Shown here piece after piece: positions 44,060 to 54,878 of a stretch of 64,000 nt of DNA. The DNA lies in NCBI GenBank assembly GCA_019118665.1, contig DWYM01000045.1, forward strand, positions 1 through 64,000. Direction: 5' to 3'. Each line of letters starts with the position of its first letter. The first letter of the stretch is position 1. The DNA is from Candidatus Mediterraneibacter intestinipullorum. GTDB lineage: Bacteria; Bacillota; Clostridia; Lachnospirales; Lachnospiraceae. The notes below the pieces were generated by a model. It saw only the letters and a program-made list of their open reading frames with translations, did no database searches and was not told the DNA's origin. Position numbers and translations under genes: made by a program.

Positions 44060-44828
44060 ATACGTTTATCATGTAGAGGACCTTGACTTTGCGTATGGAA
44101 AGCACAAGGTTTTGGATAAGATCAGCTTTACCATTGCTCCGGGCAGGATCACTACGCTGATAGGGGCAAACGGCTGCGGGAAGAGTACGCTGTTTTATCT
44201 TCTGACGAAAAATTTAAGGCCGGACAGCGGCGCTCTGATGTTCAGAGGGAGGGAGCTGGGGAGCATAAAGCTCAGAGAATTTGCGAAAGAGGCGGCGATC
44301 GTCCATCAGTACAACGTGGCCCCGGCGGACATATCTGTGGAAAAGCTGGTAGGCTATGGGCGTTCTCCGTATCATTCCATGGGACGGACAAAGGATCCGG
44401 ATCTTGATGAGGAGAAGATACGGTGGGCCATGGAGACTACAAATGTGCTCAAGTACAGAGATCGTCCCATGGGCGAGCTCTCAGGCGGGCAGAAGCAGAG
44501 GGTATGGCTTGCCATGGCTCTGGCCCAGGATACAAAGATTTTGTTCCTGGATGAGCCGACGACCTACCTGGACATCCGGTATCAGCTCCAGATATTAAAG
44601 CTGACAAGACGGCTGAACAGAGAGTTCGGCATCACTGTGATCATGGTCCTGCATGACTTAAACCAGGCGCTGTATTACAGCGATGAGATACTTGCCATGA
44701 AGGATGGGAAGATAACGGCTCAGGGAGCGCCCGGGGAAGTGGTGACAGAGCAGGTGCTCAAAGAAGTATATGAGGTGGACCTCAGGCTGGGGGAAGTGGA
44801 AGGGAAGTCCTTCCTCCTCCCTGTGTGA
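44049..44828 (+). CDS. FepC/FecE-type ABC ATPase
   Basis: GANGCGKSTLFYLL; LSGGQKQR; LFLDEPTTYLD. Confidence 0.93.
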   Translation: MEDKYVYHVEDLDFAYGKHKVLDKISFTIAPGRITTLIGANGCGKSTLFYLLTKNLRPDSGALMFRGRELGSIKLREFAKEAAIVHQYNVAPADISVEKLVGYGRSPYHSMGRTKDPDLDEEKIRWAMETTNVLKYRDRPMGELSGGQKQRVWLAMALAQDTKILFLDEPTTYLDIRYQLQILKLTRRLNREFGITVIMVLHDLNQALYYSDEILAMKDGKITAQGAPGEVVTEQVLKEVYEVDLRLGEVEGKSFLLPV

Positions 44829-45025
44829 TAGGCCCGATGATGAAATGACGACCGCCTGATGAACCGGGCGGTAAATCGATGATCGCCTGATGAGCCGGGC
44901 GGCGAAGCAGTTAAGGAGATGGGGAATGAGCGCCCCATCTTTTTTCTTTGAGGAAAACATGGAGCCCTGCCTGCAGCTCCCGGGCTGCTGTCGAAATTTG
45001 TTACAAAGTTATTAACAAATATGTA

Positions 45026-45069
45026 TTGACAAATTTGCGCTACATGATATACTTTGAAAGTCAAAGTAT
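45026..45069 (+). promoter_or_regulatory. fab operon promoter with FabT-type operator
   Basis: TTGACA(45026)-N16-TATACT(45048); palindrome ATACTTTGA-aag-TCAAAGTAT at 45049-45069. Confidence 0.75.
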
Positions 45070-45103
45070 TTAAGAATCAAACTAATTTTGACGGATTTGG
45101 AGA

Positions 45104-46069
45104 ATGATAATGGTAGGAAAAATATGTGGAACCGGTTCCTATGTTCCGCCGCGTGTCATGGATAACGATGATCTTGCGAAGCTTGTAGACACGAACGACG
45201 CGTGGATACGGGAGAGGACCGGGATTGGAAAGCGGCATATCGCTGAGGAGGAGACGACTTCGTTTATGGCGGCTCAGGCGGCGCTCCGGGCAGTGGAGCA
45301 AAGCGGTATAGACCCGGAGGAGATCGAGCTGATCCTTCTCGCGACTTCATCTTCCGAGATGATTTTTCCATGTGCGGCCTGTGAGGTCCAGAAGGCCATC
45401 GGAGCCGTGAATGCGGCGGGATATGACCTGAACGCGGCGTGTACCGGCTTTGTCCTGGCGTTCAACACCGCTCAGGCGTACATAAGCGCGGGGATCTATA
45501 AAACAGTCCTGGTGATCGGCGCGGACAGCATGAGCAGCCTGGTGGACTGGACGGACCGCGGGACATGCATCTTATTCGGAGATGGAGCGGGGGCAGCCCT
45601 GCTGCGCGCAGAGGAGGGCGCGCCGGTATATATGGCAGCCCATTCCGATGGAGAGAAAGGCCCGGCGCTGACCGGGATGAGCAGGCACAGAAAAGGCTGG
45701 GCAGAGGAAAGCGATAATGAATCTTACATCCATATGGACGGACAGGCAGTATTTAAGTTCGCGGTCCGCAAGGTGCCCGAGATCATAGAGGAAGTGCTTG
45801 AGAAGGCGGGAACAGATCTGAAAGAGATCGACTGTTTTGTGCTCCATCAGGCAAACTGCAGAATCATAGAGGCAGTGGCGAAACGGCTGGAGACGGATAT
45901 CGGAAAATTTCCGATGAATCTGGAAGAGTATGCCAATACTTCGGCAGCGACCGTGCCGCTCCTCCTGGATGAGATGAACCGGAAGGGGAGACTGCAGAGA
46001 GGACAGAAGCTCATGCTTGCCGGATTTGGCGCAGGACTCACCTGGGCGGCATGTCTGTTTGAGTGGTAG
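45104..46069 (+). CDS. fabH: Beta-ketoacyl-ACP synthase III
   Basis: DAWIRERTGIGKRHIA; NAACTGFVLAFNTA; VLHQANCRII; GAGLTWAA. Confidence 0.95.
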   Translation: MIMVGKICGTGSYVPPRVMDNDDLAKLVDTNDAWIRERTGIGKRHIAEEETTSFMAAQAALRAVEQSGIDPEEIELILLATSSSEMIFPCAACEVQKAIGAVNAAGYDLNAACTGFVLAFNTAQAYISAGIYKTVLVIGADSMSSLVDWTDRGTCILFGDGAGAALLRAEEGAPVYMAAHSDGEKGPALTGMSRHRKGWAEESDNESYIHMDGQAVFKFAVRKVPEIIEEVLEKAGTDLKEIDCFVLHQANCRIIEAVAKRLETDIGKFPMNLEEYANTSAATVPLLLDEMNRKGRLQRGQKLMLAGFGAGLTWAACLFEW

Positions 46070-46148
46070 GGAACAGAGTGGAAAAAGGTAATTCCCGGCA
46101 GAGCCGGATTACAAATAGTATTTTTATTTAAGAAAGGAAAAGAAAACC

Positions 46149-46373
46149 ATGTTAGAAAAGATCAAAGAAATCGTAGCAGAATCATTAAACGTTGATGCGG
46201 CAGAGCTTACAGAGGCAACTTCATTCAAGGACGATCTGGGCGCGGATTCCCTGGATTTGTTTGAGATGGTAATGGCTTTTGAGGAGGAGTTTGAAGTGGA
46301 GATTCCTTCTGAGGACCTGGAGCAGATCACTACGGTGGGTGATGTTGTGAAGTATCTGGAAGCACACAAATAA
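46149..46373 (+). CDS. acpP: Acyl carrier protein
   Basis: [21 protein letters not shown]. Confidence 0.96.
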   Translation: MLEKIKEIVAESLNVDAAELTEATSFKDDLGADSLDLFEMVMAFEEEFEVEIPSEDLEQITTVGDVVKYLEAHK

Positions 46374-46429
46374 GACTGATTTATATTTTAGAGATTTTAC
46401 GAGATTCAGAGAAAGAAAGGTTGTAGAGT

Positions 46430-47368
46430 ATGAAGACAAAAGTGACCGAATTATTAGGAATTGAATATCCGATCATTCAAGGAGGAATGGCATGGGTTGC
46501 TGAATATCATCTCGCAGCCGCCGTATCCGAAGCCGGCGGTCTCGGGCTGATCGGCGCAGCGAGCGCGCCGGCTGACTGGGTGCGTGACCAGATCAGGGAA
46601 GCAAAGAAGCTTACTGACAAACCGTTTGGAGTAAATATCATGCTCATGAGTCCGTATGCGGACGATGTGGCAAAAGTGATCGTGGAGGAAGGCGTGAAGG
46701 TCGTTACGACCGGAGCCGGTTCCCCGGAGAAATATATGAAGATGTGGAAGGAAGCCGGAGTAAAGGTGATCCCGGTCGTCGCGTCTGTCGCTCTCGCGAA
46801 ACGCATGGAGAGATGCGGCGCGGACGCGCTGGTGGCTGAGGGGGCAGAGGCCGGCGGGCACATCGGTGAGAACACGACTATGGTACTTGTACCTCAGGTC
46901 GTGGATGCAGTGGAGGTTCCGGTCATCGCCGCGGGCGGCATCGCTGACGGCAGAGGGATCGCTGCGGCGTTCATGCTGGGCGCGCAGGGCGTACAGATGG
47001 GAACTCACTTTGTAGTTACGAAAGAATCTCAGGTTCATGAAAATTATAAGGATATGATCATCAAGGCAAGGGACATTGATTCCAGGGTTACAGGAAGGTC
47101 TACCGGACATCCGGTGAGGGCGCTGAGGAATCAGATGACCAAAGAATACTTACAGAAAGAGCAGGAGGGCGCTTCTTTTGAAGAGCTGGAGCTTCTCACG
47201 CTTGGCGGTCTGAGAAAGGCTGTCGTGGAAGGCGATGTGAAGACAGGCAGCGTGATGGCAGGACAGATCGCGGGCATGGTAAAAGAAAAAATGTCATGTC
47301 ATGACCTGATACAGAAGCTGGCGAAGGAGACAGACGACCTGATCGGAGGAAAAGGATTCTATGAGTAA
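46430..47368 (+). CDS. fabK: FMN-dependent enoyl-ACP reductase
   Basis: PIIQGGMAWVAEYHLAAAVSEAGGLGLIG; position in fab operon. Confidence 0.92.
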   Translation: MKTKVTELLGIEYPIIQGGMAWVAEYHLAAAVSEAGGLGLIGAASAPADWVRDQIREAKKLTDKPFGVNIMLMSPYADDVAKVIVEEGVKVVTTGAGSPEKYMKMWKEAGVKVIPVVASVALAKRMERCGADALVAEGAEAGGHIGENTTMVLVPQVVDAVEVPVIAAGGIADGRGIAAAFMLGAQGVQMGTHFVVTKESQVHENYKDMIIKARDIDSRVTGRSTGHPVRALRNQMTKEYLQKEQEGASFEELELLTLGGLRKAVVEGDVKTGSVMAGQIAGMVKEKMSCHDLIQKLAKETDDLIGGKGFYE

Positions 47369-48281
47369 GATCGCATTTATGTTCCCTGGACAGGGAGCGC
47401 AGAAAGCCGGGATGGGCAAGGATTTTTATGAACAGAGTGAAACGGCAAGGAATGTCATCGACAAGGCAGCGGACCTGCTGGACATAGATATGAAAGCATT
47501 GTGCTTTGAGGAAAATGACAAACTGGACCAGACAGAGTACACACAGGCAGCGCTTGTGACCGTGTGTCTGGCAATGGAACATGTGCTGAGAGAGCGCGGG
47601 CTGAAGGCTGACGTGACAGCGGGATTAAGTCTGGGAGAGTACTGTGCCATCGCATCTGCCGGCGGAATGACCACAGAAGACGCGATCACCACAGTGAGAA
47701 AGCGCGGCATCCTCATGCAGAACGCGGTGCCGGGAGGGAAGGGTTCCATGGCGGCCGTGCTGGGCATGACCGGGGAAGTTATTGAAAACGTGCTCCAGGG
47801 CATCGAGGGCGTGACCATCGCCAACTATAACTGCCCCGGACAGATCGTGATCACCGGCTGGAAGGAGAGCGTGGAAAAAGCTTCAGAGGCTCTGAAAGAG
47901 GCAGGGGCAAAACGTGTGATGCCCCTGAACGTGAGCGGACCGTTTCACTCTCCCATGCTGAAGGAAGCTGGGGAGGAGCTGGGCAGGGTTCTTGAAAATG
48001 TAGAACTCTCTCCGCTTGAAATCCCATATGTGACAAATGTGACGGCAGAGTATGTGACAGACATCAGCGAGACAAAGAAGCTTCTCGCGGAGCAGGTGGC
48101 GTCTTCCGTGCGCTGGCAGCAGAGCGTGGAGAATATGATCGCAGACGGCGTGGACACGTTCGTGGAGATCGGACCGGGAAGGACACTGGCAGGCTTCATG
48201 AGAAAGATCAGCCGTGATGTGAAGGTTTACAATGTCGGCACATGGGAAGATGTAGATAAGGTGGTAAGTGAATTATGTTAA
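47361..48281 (+). CDS. fabD: Malonyl-CoA-ACP transacylase
   Basis: [27 protein letters not shown]. Confidence 0.95.
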   Translation: MSKIAFMFPGQGAQKAGMGKDFYEQSETARNVIDKAADLLDIDMKALCFEENDKLDQTEYTQAALVTVCLAMEHVLRERGLKADVTAGLSLGEYCAIASAGGMTTEDAITTVRKRGILMQNAVPGGKGSMAAVLGMTGEVIENVLQGIEGVTIANYNCPGQIVITGWKESVEKASEALKEAGAKRVMPLNVSGPFHSPMLKEAGEELGRVLENVELSPLEIPYVTNVTAEYVTDISETKKLLAEQVASSVRWQQSVENMIADGVDTFVEIGPGRTLAGFMRKISRDVKVYNVGTWEDVDKVVSELC

Positions 48282-49015
48282 GTGGAAAAGTTGCAGTAGT
48301 CACAGGCGCTTCACGCGGGATCGGGAGAGCTGTGGCGGTCAAGCTGGCGTCAGAAGGCGCTGCGGTGGTCATCAACTATAACGGATCTAAGGATCGCGCG
48401 GAGGAAGTGAAAAAGGAGATCGAGGAAGCGGGCGGCAAGGCAGAGATCCGTCAGTGCAATGTCTCTGATTACGCTGCGTGTGAGGAAATGTTTAAAGAGA
48501 TCATCGCTGAATTAGGAAGCGTGGATATCCTCGTAAATAATGCGGGAATCACAAGGGATGGTCTTCTGATGAAGATGTCTGAGGAAGACTATGATGCAGT
48601 GCTGGATACGAACCTGAAGGGAACGTTCAACTGCATCCGTTTTGTGGCAAGGCAGATGATCAAACAGAGGAGCGGACGCATCATCAACATGGCGTCTGTG
48701 TCCGGTGTTCTCGGAAATGCGGGGCAGGCAAATTACTCTGCGTCAAAGGCAGGTGTGATCGGGCTGACAAAGTCTGCGGCAAGAGAGCTGGCAAGCCGTG
48801 GGATCACAGTCAACGCTGTGGCGCCCGGATTTATCAACACGGAGATGACGGAAGTGCTGTCCGATAAGGTGAAGGAAGGCGCGGTGGTGCAGATACCGCT
48901 GGGCAGATTCGGAGAGACAGAAGATATCTCAAATGCAGTGGCATTCCTGGCGTCAGACGAGGCACGGTATATAACGGGACAGGTGCTTAATGTAGACGGC
49001 GGAATGGCGATGTAG
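48275..49015 (+). CDS. fabG: 3-oxoacyl-ACP reductase
   Basis: [32 protein letters not shown]. Confidence 0.96.
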   Translation: MLSGKVAVVTGASRGIGRAVAVKLASEGAAVVINYNGSKDRAEEVKKEIEEAGGKAEIRQCNVSDYAACEEMFKEIIAELGSVDILVNNAGITRDGLLMKMSEEDYDAVLDTNLKGTFNCIRFVARQMIKQRSGRIINMASVSGVLGNAGQANYSASKAGVIGLTKSAARELASRGITVNAVAPGFINTEMTEVLSDKVKEGAVVQIPLGRFGETEDISNAVAFLASDEARYITGQVLNVDGGMAM

Positions 49016-49022
49016 CATTGAT

Positions 49023-49190
49023 AGGACTTTTTGGGAGGTTTCCGCCGGGATGGGCTGTGTTGTCCCTGCGGACGCGCTCTCGCTCAGGCCGGAACGCAGC
49101 GGTACTAAGGCTGCAAAGGACGCAGCCTTAGTACCGGCGTTCCTCTACGGTCCTTAGTGACAACACAGACCGTCCCGGCTTCGCAGTCCT
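49023..49190. repeat. 168-bp imperfect inverted repeat (fabG-fabF intergenic)
   Basis: Nested arms AGGACT/AGTCCT, GCCGGGATGGGCTGTGTTGTC/GACAACACAGACCGTCCCGGC, GGAACGC/GCGTTCC, GGTACTAAGGCTGC/GCAGCCTTAGTACC. Confidence 0.85.
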
Positions 49191-49372
49191 CAAAAGAGAA
49201 CTAGATCTTACCGGAAGAGGATGTGAAGGTGGGAGGAGGCTGCTTTGCTCCCTCCCCCATATTAGCAAGTGGAAATGGAAAATTCGAGGGTTTTCCCACA
49301 AGCAGAATGTTTGGATTTGAATGGATAGGACGGACGGTTTGGGGTCTGTTTTGGAAAGGATAAGGGTTTAAG

Positions 49373-50611
49373 ATGAAGAGAAGAGTTGTGGTTACTGGGC
49401 TTGGAGCTGTGACGCCGATCGGAAATACGGTGGAGGAGTTTTGGGCCGGCATTAAGGAAGGCAAGGTCGGCATTGGACCGATCACCAAGTTTGACGCGTC
49501 TGAGTTTAAGGTGCAGATAGCGGCTGAGGTGAAGGACTTCGTGGCAAAGGAGCGGATGGACTTTAAGGCGGCGAAGAGGATGGAGCTGTTCTCACAGTAT
49601 GCGGTGGCTGCGGCGAAGGAAGCGTTCGAGGACGCGGGGCTGGACATGGAGAAAGAAGATGCGTACCGGGTGGGCGTGATCGTGGGTTCCGGTATCGGAA
49701 GCCTGCAGTGTGTAGAGACGAACTATGAGAAGATCCTGACAAAGGGACCGAACAAGGTGAATCCGCTGATGGTCCCGCTCATGATATCCAACATGGCGGC
49801 AGGAAACATATCCATCTGCCTTGGCCTGAAGGGAAAATGTACAAATGTGGTGACAGCCTGCGCTTCCGGCACCCACTGTATCGGAGACGCGTTCCGCGCC
49901 ATCCAGTACGGAGATGCGGATGTGATGGTGGCGGGCGGTACAGAGTCTTCTGTGTGCCCCACAGGTATCGCGGGCTTTACGGCCCTGACCGCGCTGTCCA
50001 CGACAAATGATCCGAAATGCGCTTCCCGGCCTTTTGATAAGGACAGAGACGGATTTGTCCTTGGCGAGGGAGCAGGTATCGTGGTCCTGGAGGAGCTGGA
50101 GCATGCGAAGGCGAGAGGCGCCAGGATATACGCGGAGCTGGTCGGTTATGGAGCGACCGGGGACGCGTACCACATCACTTCACCGTCAGAGGACGGAGAA
50201 GGCGCTGGAATGGCGATGAAGCTGGCTATGCAGGAGGCGGGCGCGGCGCCGGAGCAGATCGACTATGTCAATGCTCACGGAACAAGCACCCACCACAATG
50301 ACCTCTTTGAGACAAAGGCCATCAAGTTTGCCCTCGGCGATGCTGCAAAGGATGTTGTAATAAATTCTACCAAGTCCATGATCGGTCATCTGCTCGGGGC
50401 AGCAGGCGGTGTGGAGTTCGTCGTATGCGTAAAGAGCATTGAGGACGGATTCATCCACCAGACAATGGGAACAGAGAACGTGGACCCGGAGTGCGACCTG
50501 AACTATGCGGTGGGCGCTCCGGTGGAGAAGGACGTGAACTATGTGCTCACCAACTCCCTCGGATTCGGCGGGCACAACGCGACACTGCTGTTAAAAAAAT
50601 ATGAAGGGTAA
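49373..50611 (+). CDS. fabF: Beta-ketoacyl-ACP synthase II
   Basis: VVTGLGAVTPIGNTVEEFW; TACASGTHCIGDAF; NAHGTST. Confidence 0.96.
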   Translation: MKRRVVVTGLGAVTPIGNTVEEFWAGIKEGKVGIGPITKFDASEFKVQIAAEVKDFVAKERMDFKAAKRMELFSQYAVAAAKEAFEDAGLDMEKEDAYRVGVIVGSGIGSLQCVETNYEKILTKGPNKVNPLMVPLMISNMAAGNISICLGLKGKCTNVVTACASGTHCIGDAFRAIQYGDADVMVAGGTESSVCPTGIAGFTALTALSTTNDPKCASRPFDKDRDGFVLGEGAGIVVLEELEHAKARGARIYAELVGYGATGDAYHITSPSEDGEGAGMAMKLAMQEAGAAPEQIDYVNAHGTSTHHNDLFETKAIKFALGDAAKDVVINSTKSMIGHLLGAAGGVEFVVCVKSIEDGFIHQTMGTENVDPECDLNYAVGAPVEKDVNYVLTNSLGFGGHNATLLLKKYEG

Positions 50612-50623
50612 GAGGTGTAAAGG

Positions 50624-51142
50624 ATGAAAGTAGAACAGGTATTAGAACTGGTCAAGGCTGTTTCGGATTCAGCTCTTACAGAGTTTAAATATGAGGAGGA
50701 CGGCGTAAAGCTTTCCCTGAAAAAGACATGCGACAAGATCGTACAGATACAGGCACCGGCAGCTCCGGGAGCGGTTCCTGCGGCACCTGCGATGGCTCCG
50801 GCAGTTTCGGGATCAGTTCCTGCGGCGCCCTCACCTGCGGCAGCGGCTCCGGGAGCAGCTCCCGCGGCTGAGGCGGCAGACAGAGGAAACGCTGGGAACG
50901 CCCCGGCGGGGAAGGTCGTCAAGTCACCGCTTGTAGGTACATTTTACGCGGCTCCGGCTGAGGACGCAGAGCCTTTTGTGAAAGTAGGCGACAGTGTAAA
51001 AGAGGGGCAGGTGCTTGCCATTGTTGAGGCGATGAAGCTGATGAATGAGATCGAGAGCGATTTCACAGGCACAGTGGCGGAGATCCTTGTTGAGAACGGC
51101 GAGGCAGTGGAGTACGGACAGCCCCTGTTCGTTATAAGCTAG
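50624..51142 (+). CDS. accB: Biotin carboxyl carrier protein
   Basis: [10 protein letters not shown] biotinyl motif; Pro/Ala-rich linker. Confidence 0.95.
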   Translation: MKVEQVLELVKAVSDSALTEFKYEEDGVKLSLKKTCDKIVQIQAPAAPGAVPAAPAMAPAVSGSVPAAPSPAAAAPGAAPAAEAADRGNAGNAPAGKVVKSPLVGTFYAAPAEDAEPFVKVGDSVKEGQVLAIVEAMKLMNEIESDFTGTVAEILVENGEAVEYGQPLFVIS

Positions 51143-51164
51143 TACAGGAAAGGTGCAGGGTATT

Positions 51165-51596
51165 ATGAACAGTTTAAATGTTGAACAGATCCAGGAGATC
51201 ATCCCCCACAGACATCCGTTCCTCCTGATCGATAAGATCGAGGACTATGTGCCGGGGGAATATGCGGTGGGATATAAGGCAGTCACATTCCGCGAAGACT
51301 TCTTCAAGGGACATTTTCCGCAGAAGGCGGTGATGCCGGGAGTGCTCATCCTTGAGGCGCTCGCCCAGACAGGAGCGGTGGCGATTTTGAGCATGCCCGA
51401 GAACGAGGGAAAGATCGCGTTTTTCGGCGGTGTACAGAAATGCCGTTTTAAAGGGATGGTATTCCCCGGGGACACACTGAAACTGGAAACCAGTATCATC
51501 AGGAGCAAGGGACCGGTCGGAGTGGGCCAGGCGACGGCTTATGTTGACGGAAAGGTAGTTGTCAGCGCGGAGCTGACATTCATGGTAGGAGAGTAG
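51165..51596 (+). CDS. fabZ: 3-hydroxyacyl-ACP dehydratase
   Basis: [24 protein letters not shown]. Confidence 0.95.
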   Translation: MNSLNVEQIQEIIPHRHPFLLIDKIEDYVPGEYAVGYKAVTFREDFFKGHFPQKAVMPGVLILEALAQTGAVAILSMPENEGKIAFFGGVQKCRFKGMVFPGDTLKLETSIIRSKGPVGVGQATAYVDGKVVVSAELTFMVGE

Positions 51597-51603
51597 CATA
51601 GAA

Positions 51604-52938
51604 ATGATTGGAAAAGTATTGATCGCAAACCGCGGGGAGATCGCTGTCAGGATCATCCGCGCGTGCCGCGAGATGGGGATAGAGACGGTCGCGGTATATT
51701 CGGAGGCGGACCGGGAAGCGCTGCACACGCAGCTTGCGGATGAGGCAGTCTGTATCGGACCCGCGCCCTCTTCAGAGAGTTATCTGAACATGCACAACAT
51801 CATCAGCGCCACGCTGATATCAGGGGCGGACACGATCCATCCGGGTTTTGGGTTCTTGTCGGAGAACAGTAAGTTCGCGGAGCTGTGCGAACAGTGCAAT
51901 ATTACGTTTATCGGTCCCAGGTCGGAAGTCATCCAGAGCCTGGGGAATAAGTCCGAAGCGAGAAATACGATGATCAATGCGGGAGTTCCGGTCATACCCG
52001 GGAGCAAGGAACCCATCTTTGACGCGGAGACCGGAGCGCGGACCGCGGCTGAGATCGGGTATCCGGTTATCGTCAAGGCGGCGCTCGGCGGCGGCGGAAA
52101 AGGGATGCGCGTGGCTGAGACGCCGGAAGAATTTGCGAACAGCTTTAACACGGCGCAGAAGGAAGCTCAGATGGCGTTCGGGGACAACACCATGTACATT
52201 GAACATTTCGTGCAGCATCCGCGCCATATCGAGTTTCAGATCCTTGCGGACGAGCACGGCAATGTGATCCACCTGGGTGAGCGTGACTGTTCCATCCAGA
52301 GAAACCATCAGAAGATGATCGAGGAGTCTCCGTCCGCCGCGCTGAACCCGGAACTTCGCCAGAAGATGGGAGAGGCGGCCGTGAAGGCGGCAAAGGCGGC
52401 TCGTTACACCAATGCCGGGACCATAGAGTTCCTGCTGGAGAAGAATGGGAATTTCTATTTCATGGAAATGAATACCAGGATCCAGGTAGAGCATCCGGTG
52501 ACAGAGTGGGTGACAGGGATCGATCTCATCAAGGAGCAGATCCGCATCGCGGATGGGCAGCCGTTAAGCTGCAGACAGGAAGACGTCCATATTACAGGAC
52601 ATGCTATTGAGTGCAGGATAAACGCAGAGAATCCGGCAAAGAACTTTCGTCCTTCGCCGGGGACCATCACAGATATGTACCTTCCGGGCGGGAAGGGCGT
52701 GCGGATCGACGCGGCGATTTACAGCGGATATACAGTTCCGCCCTACTATGATTCCATGCTGGCGAAGCTGATCGTCCACGCGAAGAACCGCAGTGAGGCG
52801 ATCAAGAAAATGCGGAGCGCCCTGGGAGAAGTGATCATTGAAGGGATTGATACGAATGTAGACTACCAGTATGAAATCCTGAACCATCCGGATTTCATAA
52901 GCGGGAATATCGATATTGAATTTATTGAAAATATGTGA
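51604..52938 (+). CDS. accC: Biotin carboxylase
   Basis: [33 protein letters not shown]. Confidence 0.96.
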   Translation: MIGKVLIANRGEIAVRIIRACREMGIETVAVYSEADREALHTQLADEAVCIGPAPSSESYLNMHNIISATLISGADTIHPGFGFLSENSKFAELCEQCNITFIGPRSEVIQSLGNKSEARNTMINAGVPVIPGSKEPIFDAETGARTAAEIGYPVIVKAALGGGGKGMRVAETPEEFANSFNTAQKEAQMAFGDNTMYIEHFVQHPRHIEFQILADEHGNVIHLGERDCSIQRNHQKMIEESPSAALNPELRQKMGEAAVKAAKAARYTNAGTIEFLLEKNGNFYFMEMNTRIQVEHPVTEWVTGIDLIKEQIRIADGQPLSCRQEDVHITGHAIECRINAENPAKNFRPSPGTITDMYLPGGKGVRIDAAIYSGYTVPPYYDSMLAKLIVHAKNRSEAIKKMRSALGEVIIEGIDTNVDYQYEILNHPDFISGNIDIEFIENM

Positions 52939-52958
52939 ATTGTCAGATAATGGCGGCA

Positions 52959-52998
52959 AAAGGGGTCAGGCCCCTCCTGGGAGGGGGCTGACCCCTTT
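52959..52998. terminator. Strong hairpin between accC and accDA
   Basis: AAAGGGGTCAG...CTGACCCCTTT with GCCCCTCC/GGAGGGGGC core. Confidence 0.6.
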
Positions 52999-53036
52999 CA
53001 GAAAACAGCTGATACCTTCAGGAGGTTTAAACGCAT

Positions 53037-54734
53037 ATGAAGCTAAAAGATATGTTCAAGAAAACCAATAACAGGTCTTATTATATATCACTGAAGACCG
53101 GCAGGCCGGAAGTGCCGGCAGGTCTGCTGCGCAAGTGCAACAAGTGCGGCGCGGCGATCATAGCGGAGGATGTGAAGAAAGAATACTATATCTGTCCGAA
53201 ATGTCACGGATATTTCCGCATCCACGCATACCGCCGGATCGAAATACTGGCAGATGAAGGTTCATTTGAAGAGTGGGACAAGGAGATGGAATTTGTCAAT
53301 CCTCTGGACTTCAGGGGATATGAGGAAAAGGTTGCCCGCCTGAAGGAACAGACGAACTTAGATGAAGCGGTCGTGACCGGGAAGGTCATGATCAACGGCA
53401 ATCCCGCGGTGGTGGGTGTATGCGATGGAAGGTTTATGATGGCGAGCATGGGGCACATCGTGGGCGAGAAGATCACGAGGGCAGTTGAAAGAGCCACGGA
53501 GGAGAAGCTCCCGGTCATTATCTTTACCTGTTCCGGAGGGGCGAGGATGCAGGAAGGCATCGTCTCCCTGATGCAGATGGCGAAGACGTCCGCGGCCCTG
53601 AAGCGTCACAGCGACGCGGGGCAGCTCTATATTTCCGTCCTGACGGACCCCACCACAGGAGGGGTGACGGCGAGCTTTGCCATGCTGGGCGATATTATAC
53701 TGGCAGAGCCCAGGGCGCTGGTCGGATTTGCCGGACCGCGCGTCATTGAACAGACCATTGGGCAGAAGCTTCCGAAAGGGTTCCAGCGTTCAGAATTTCT
53801 CCTTGACCATGGGTTCGTGGACCGCATCGTGGAGAGGGAGGAAATGAAGGACGTGCTCACTCATATCCTGGAGATGCACAGCGGCAAAGCGGCTTCTCAT
53901 GCTCTCTCTGATACATCCGATGGAGAGCCTGTGGCCTCAAATGTCAAGAAAGATCTCACGGCATGGGAGAGGGTCCAGCTCTCCAGAAAAAAGGACCGTC
54001 CTGTTGGGACAGATTATATTGAAAAGCTGTTTACGGATTTTATGGAGTTCCATGGAGACCGCTATTTTAAGGACGATCACGCAATTGTGGGCGGTATCGC
54101 GTATTTTCACGGTATGCCTGTGACAGTGATCGCCCAGGCAAAAGGAAAGACGACAAAGGAGAATCTGGACAGGAATTTCTCCATGCCTTCGCCGGAGGGA
54201 TACAGAAAGGCGCTCCGGCTGATGAGGCAGGCGGAAAAATTCGGACGCCCGGTCATCTGCTTTGTGGACACTCCGGGAGCCTTCTGCGGGCTTGAAGCAG
54301 AGGAGAGAGGACAGGGAGAAGCCATCGCAAGAAATCTGTTTGAGCTCTCCGGGCTGAAAGTCCCGGTCCTCTCTGTTGTGATAGGAGAAGGAGGAAGCGG
54401 CGGAGCCCTGGCTATGGCTGTGGCGGACGAAGTCTGGATGCTGGAGAACGCTATTTATTCTGTCCTGTCTCCAGAAGGATTCGCGAGTATCCTCTGGAAG
54501 GACAGCAAGCGTGCCAGCGAGGCGGCGGAGGTCATGAAGCTGACCGCTCAGGATCTGGAAGGTCTGGGTGTCGTGGAGCAGGTGATCGCTGAGCCGGAGG
54601 AATTCACCGGGGCAAATCTGGACTCTGTGTGCAGGGACATGGACAGGAAGATGGAGGCGTTCCTTGAGAAATACTGCGCCATGGACGCGGAGGAACTGAC
54701 AGCAAAGCGGTATGACAGATTCCGCAGGATATGA
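53037..54734 (+). CDS. accDA: AccD-AccA fused acetyl-CoA carboxylase carboxyltransferase
   Basis: N-terminal CNKCGA...CPKCHG zinc ribbon + AccD core; C-terminal AccA ([20 protein letters not shown]...[17 protein letters not shown]). Confidence 0.93.
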   Translation: MKLKDMFKKTNNRSYYISLKTGRPEVPAGLLRKCNKCGAAIIAEDVKKEYYICPKCHGYFRIHAYRRIEILADEGSFEEWDKEMEFVNPLDFRGYEEKVARLKEQTNLDEAVVTGKVMINGNPAVVGVCDGRFMMASMGHIVGEKITRAVERATEEKLPVIIFTCSGGARMQEGIVSLMQMAKTSAALKRHSDAGQLYISVLTDPTTGGVTASFAMLGDIILAEPRALVGFAGPRVIEQTIGQKLPKGFQRSEFLLDHGFVDRIVEREEMKDVLTHILEMHSGKAASHALSDTSDGEPVASNVKKDLTAWERVQLSRKKDRPVGTDYIEKLFTDFMEFHGDRYFKDDHAIVGGIAYFHGMPVTVIAQAKGKTTKENLDRNFSMPSPEGYRKALRLMRQAEKFGRPVICFVDTPGAFCGLEAEERGQGEAIARNLFELSGLKVPVLSVVIGEGGSGGALAMAVADEVWMLENAIYSVLSPEGFASILWKDSKRASEAAEVMKLTAQDLEGLGVVEQVIAEPEEFTGANLDSVCRDMDRKMEAFLEKYCAMDAEELTAKRYDRFRRI

Positions 54735-54759
54735 TACCCGGCGGGAAACAGCCGTCAGC

Positions 54760-54878
54760 TGATCGTCAGACAGGAAATAGATGTCAGACAGAAATAGATG
54801 TCAGACTGGAAATAAATCCATACAGGAAATGGCTATCATACAGGAAATATTCAACAGACAAGAAATGTGAGGACAGAC
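54760..54878 (+). repeat. Degenerate ~17-19-bp tandem repeats (consensus ~atgTCAgACAGgAAATa)
   Basis: Units at ~54760, 54781, 54798, 54816, 54835, 54852. Confidence 0.7.
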
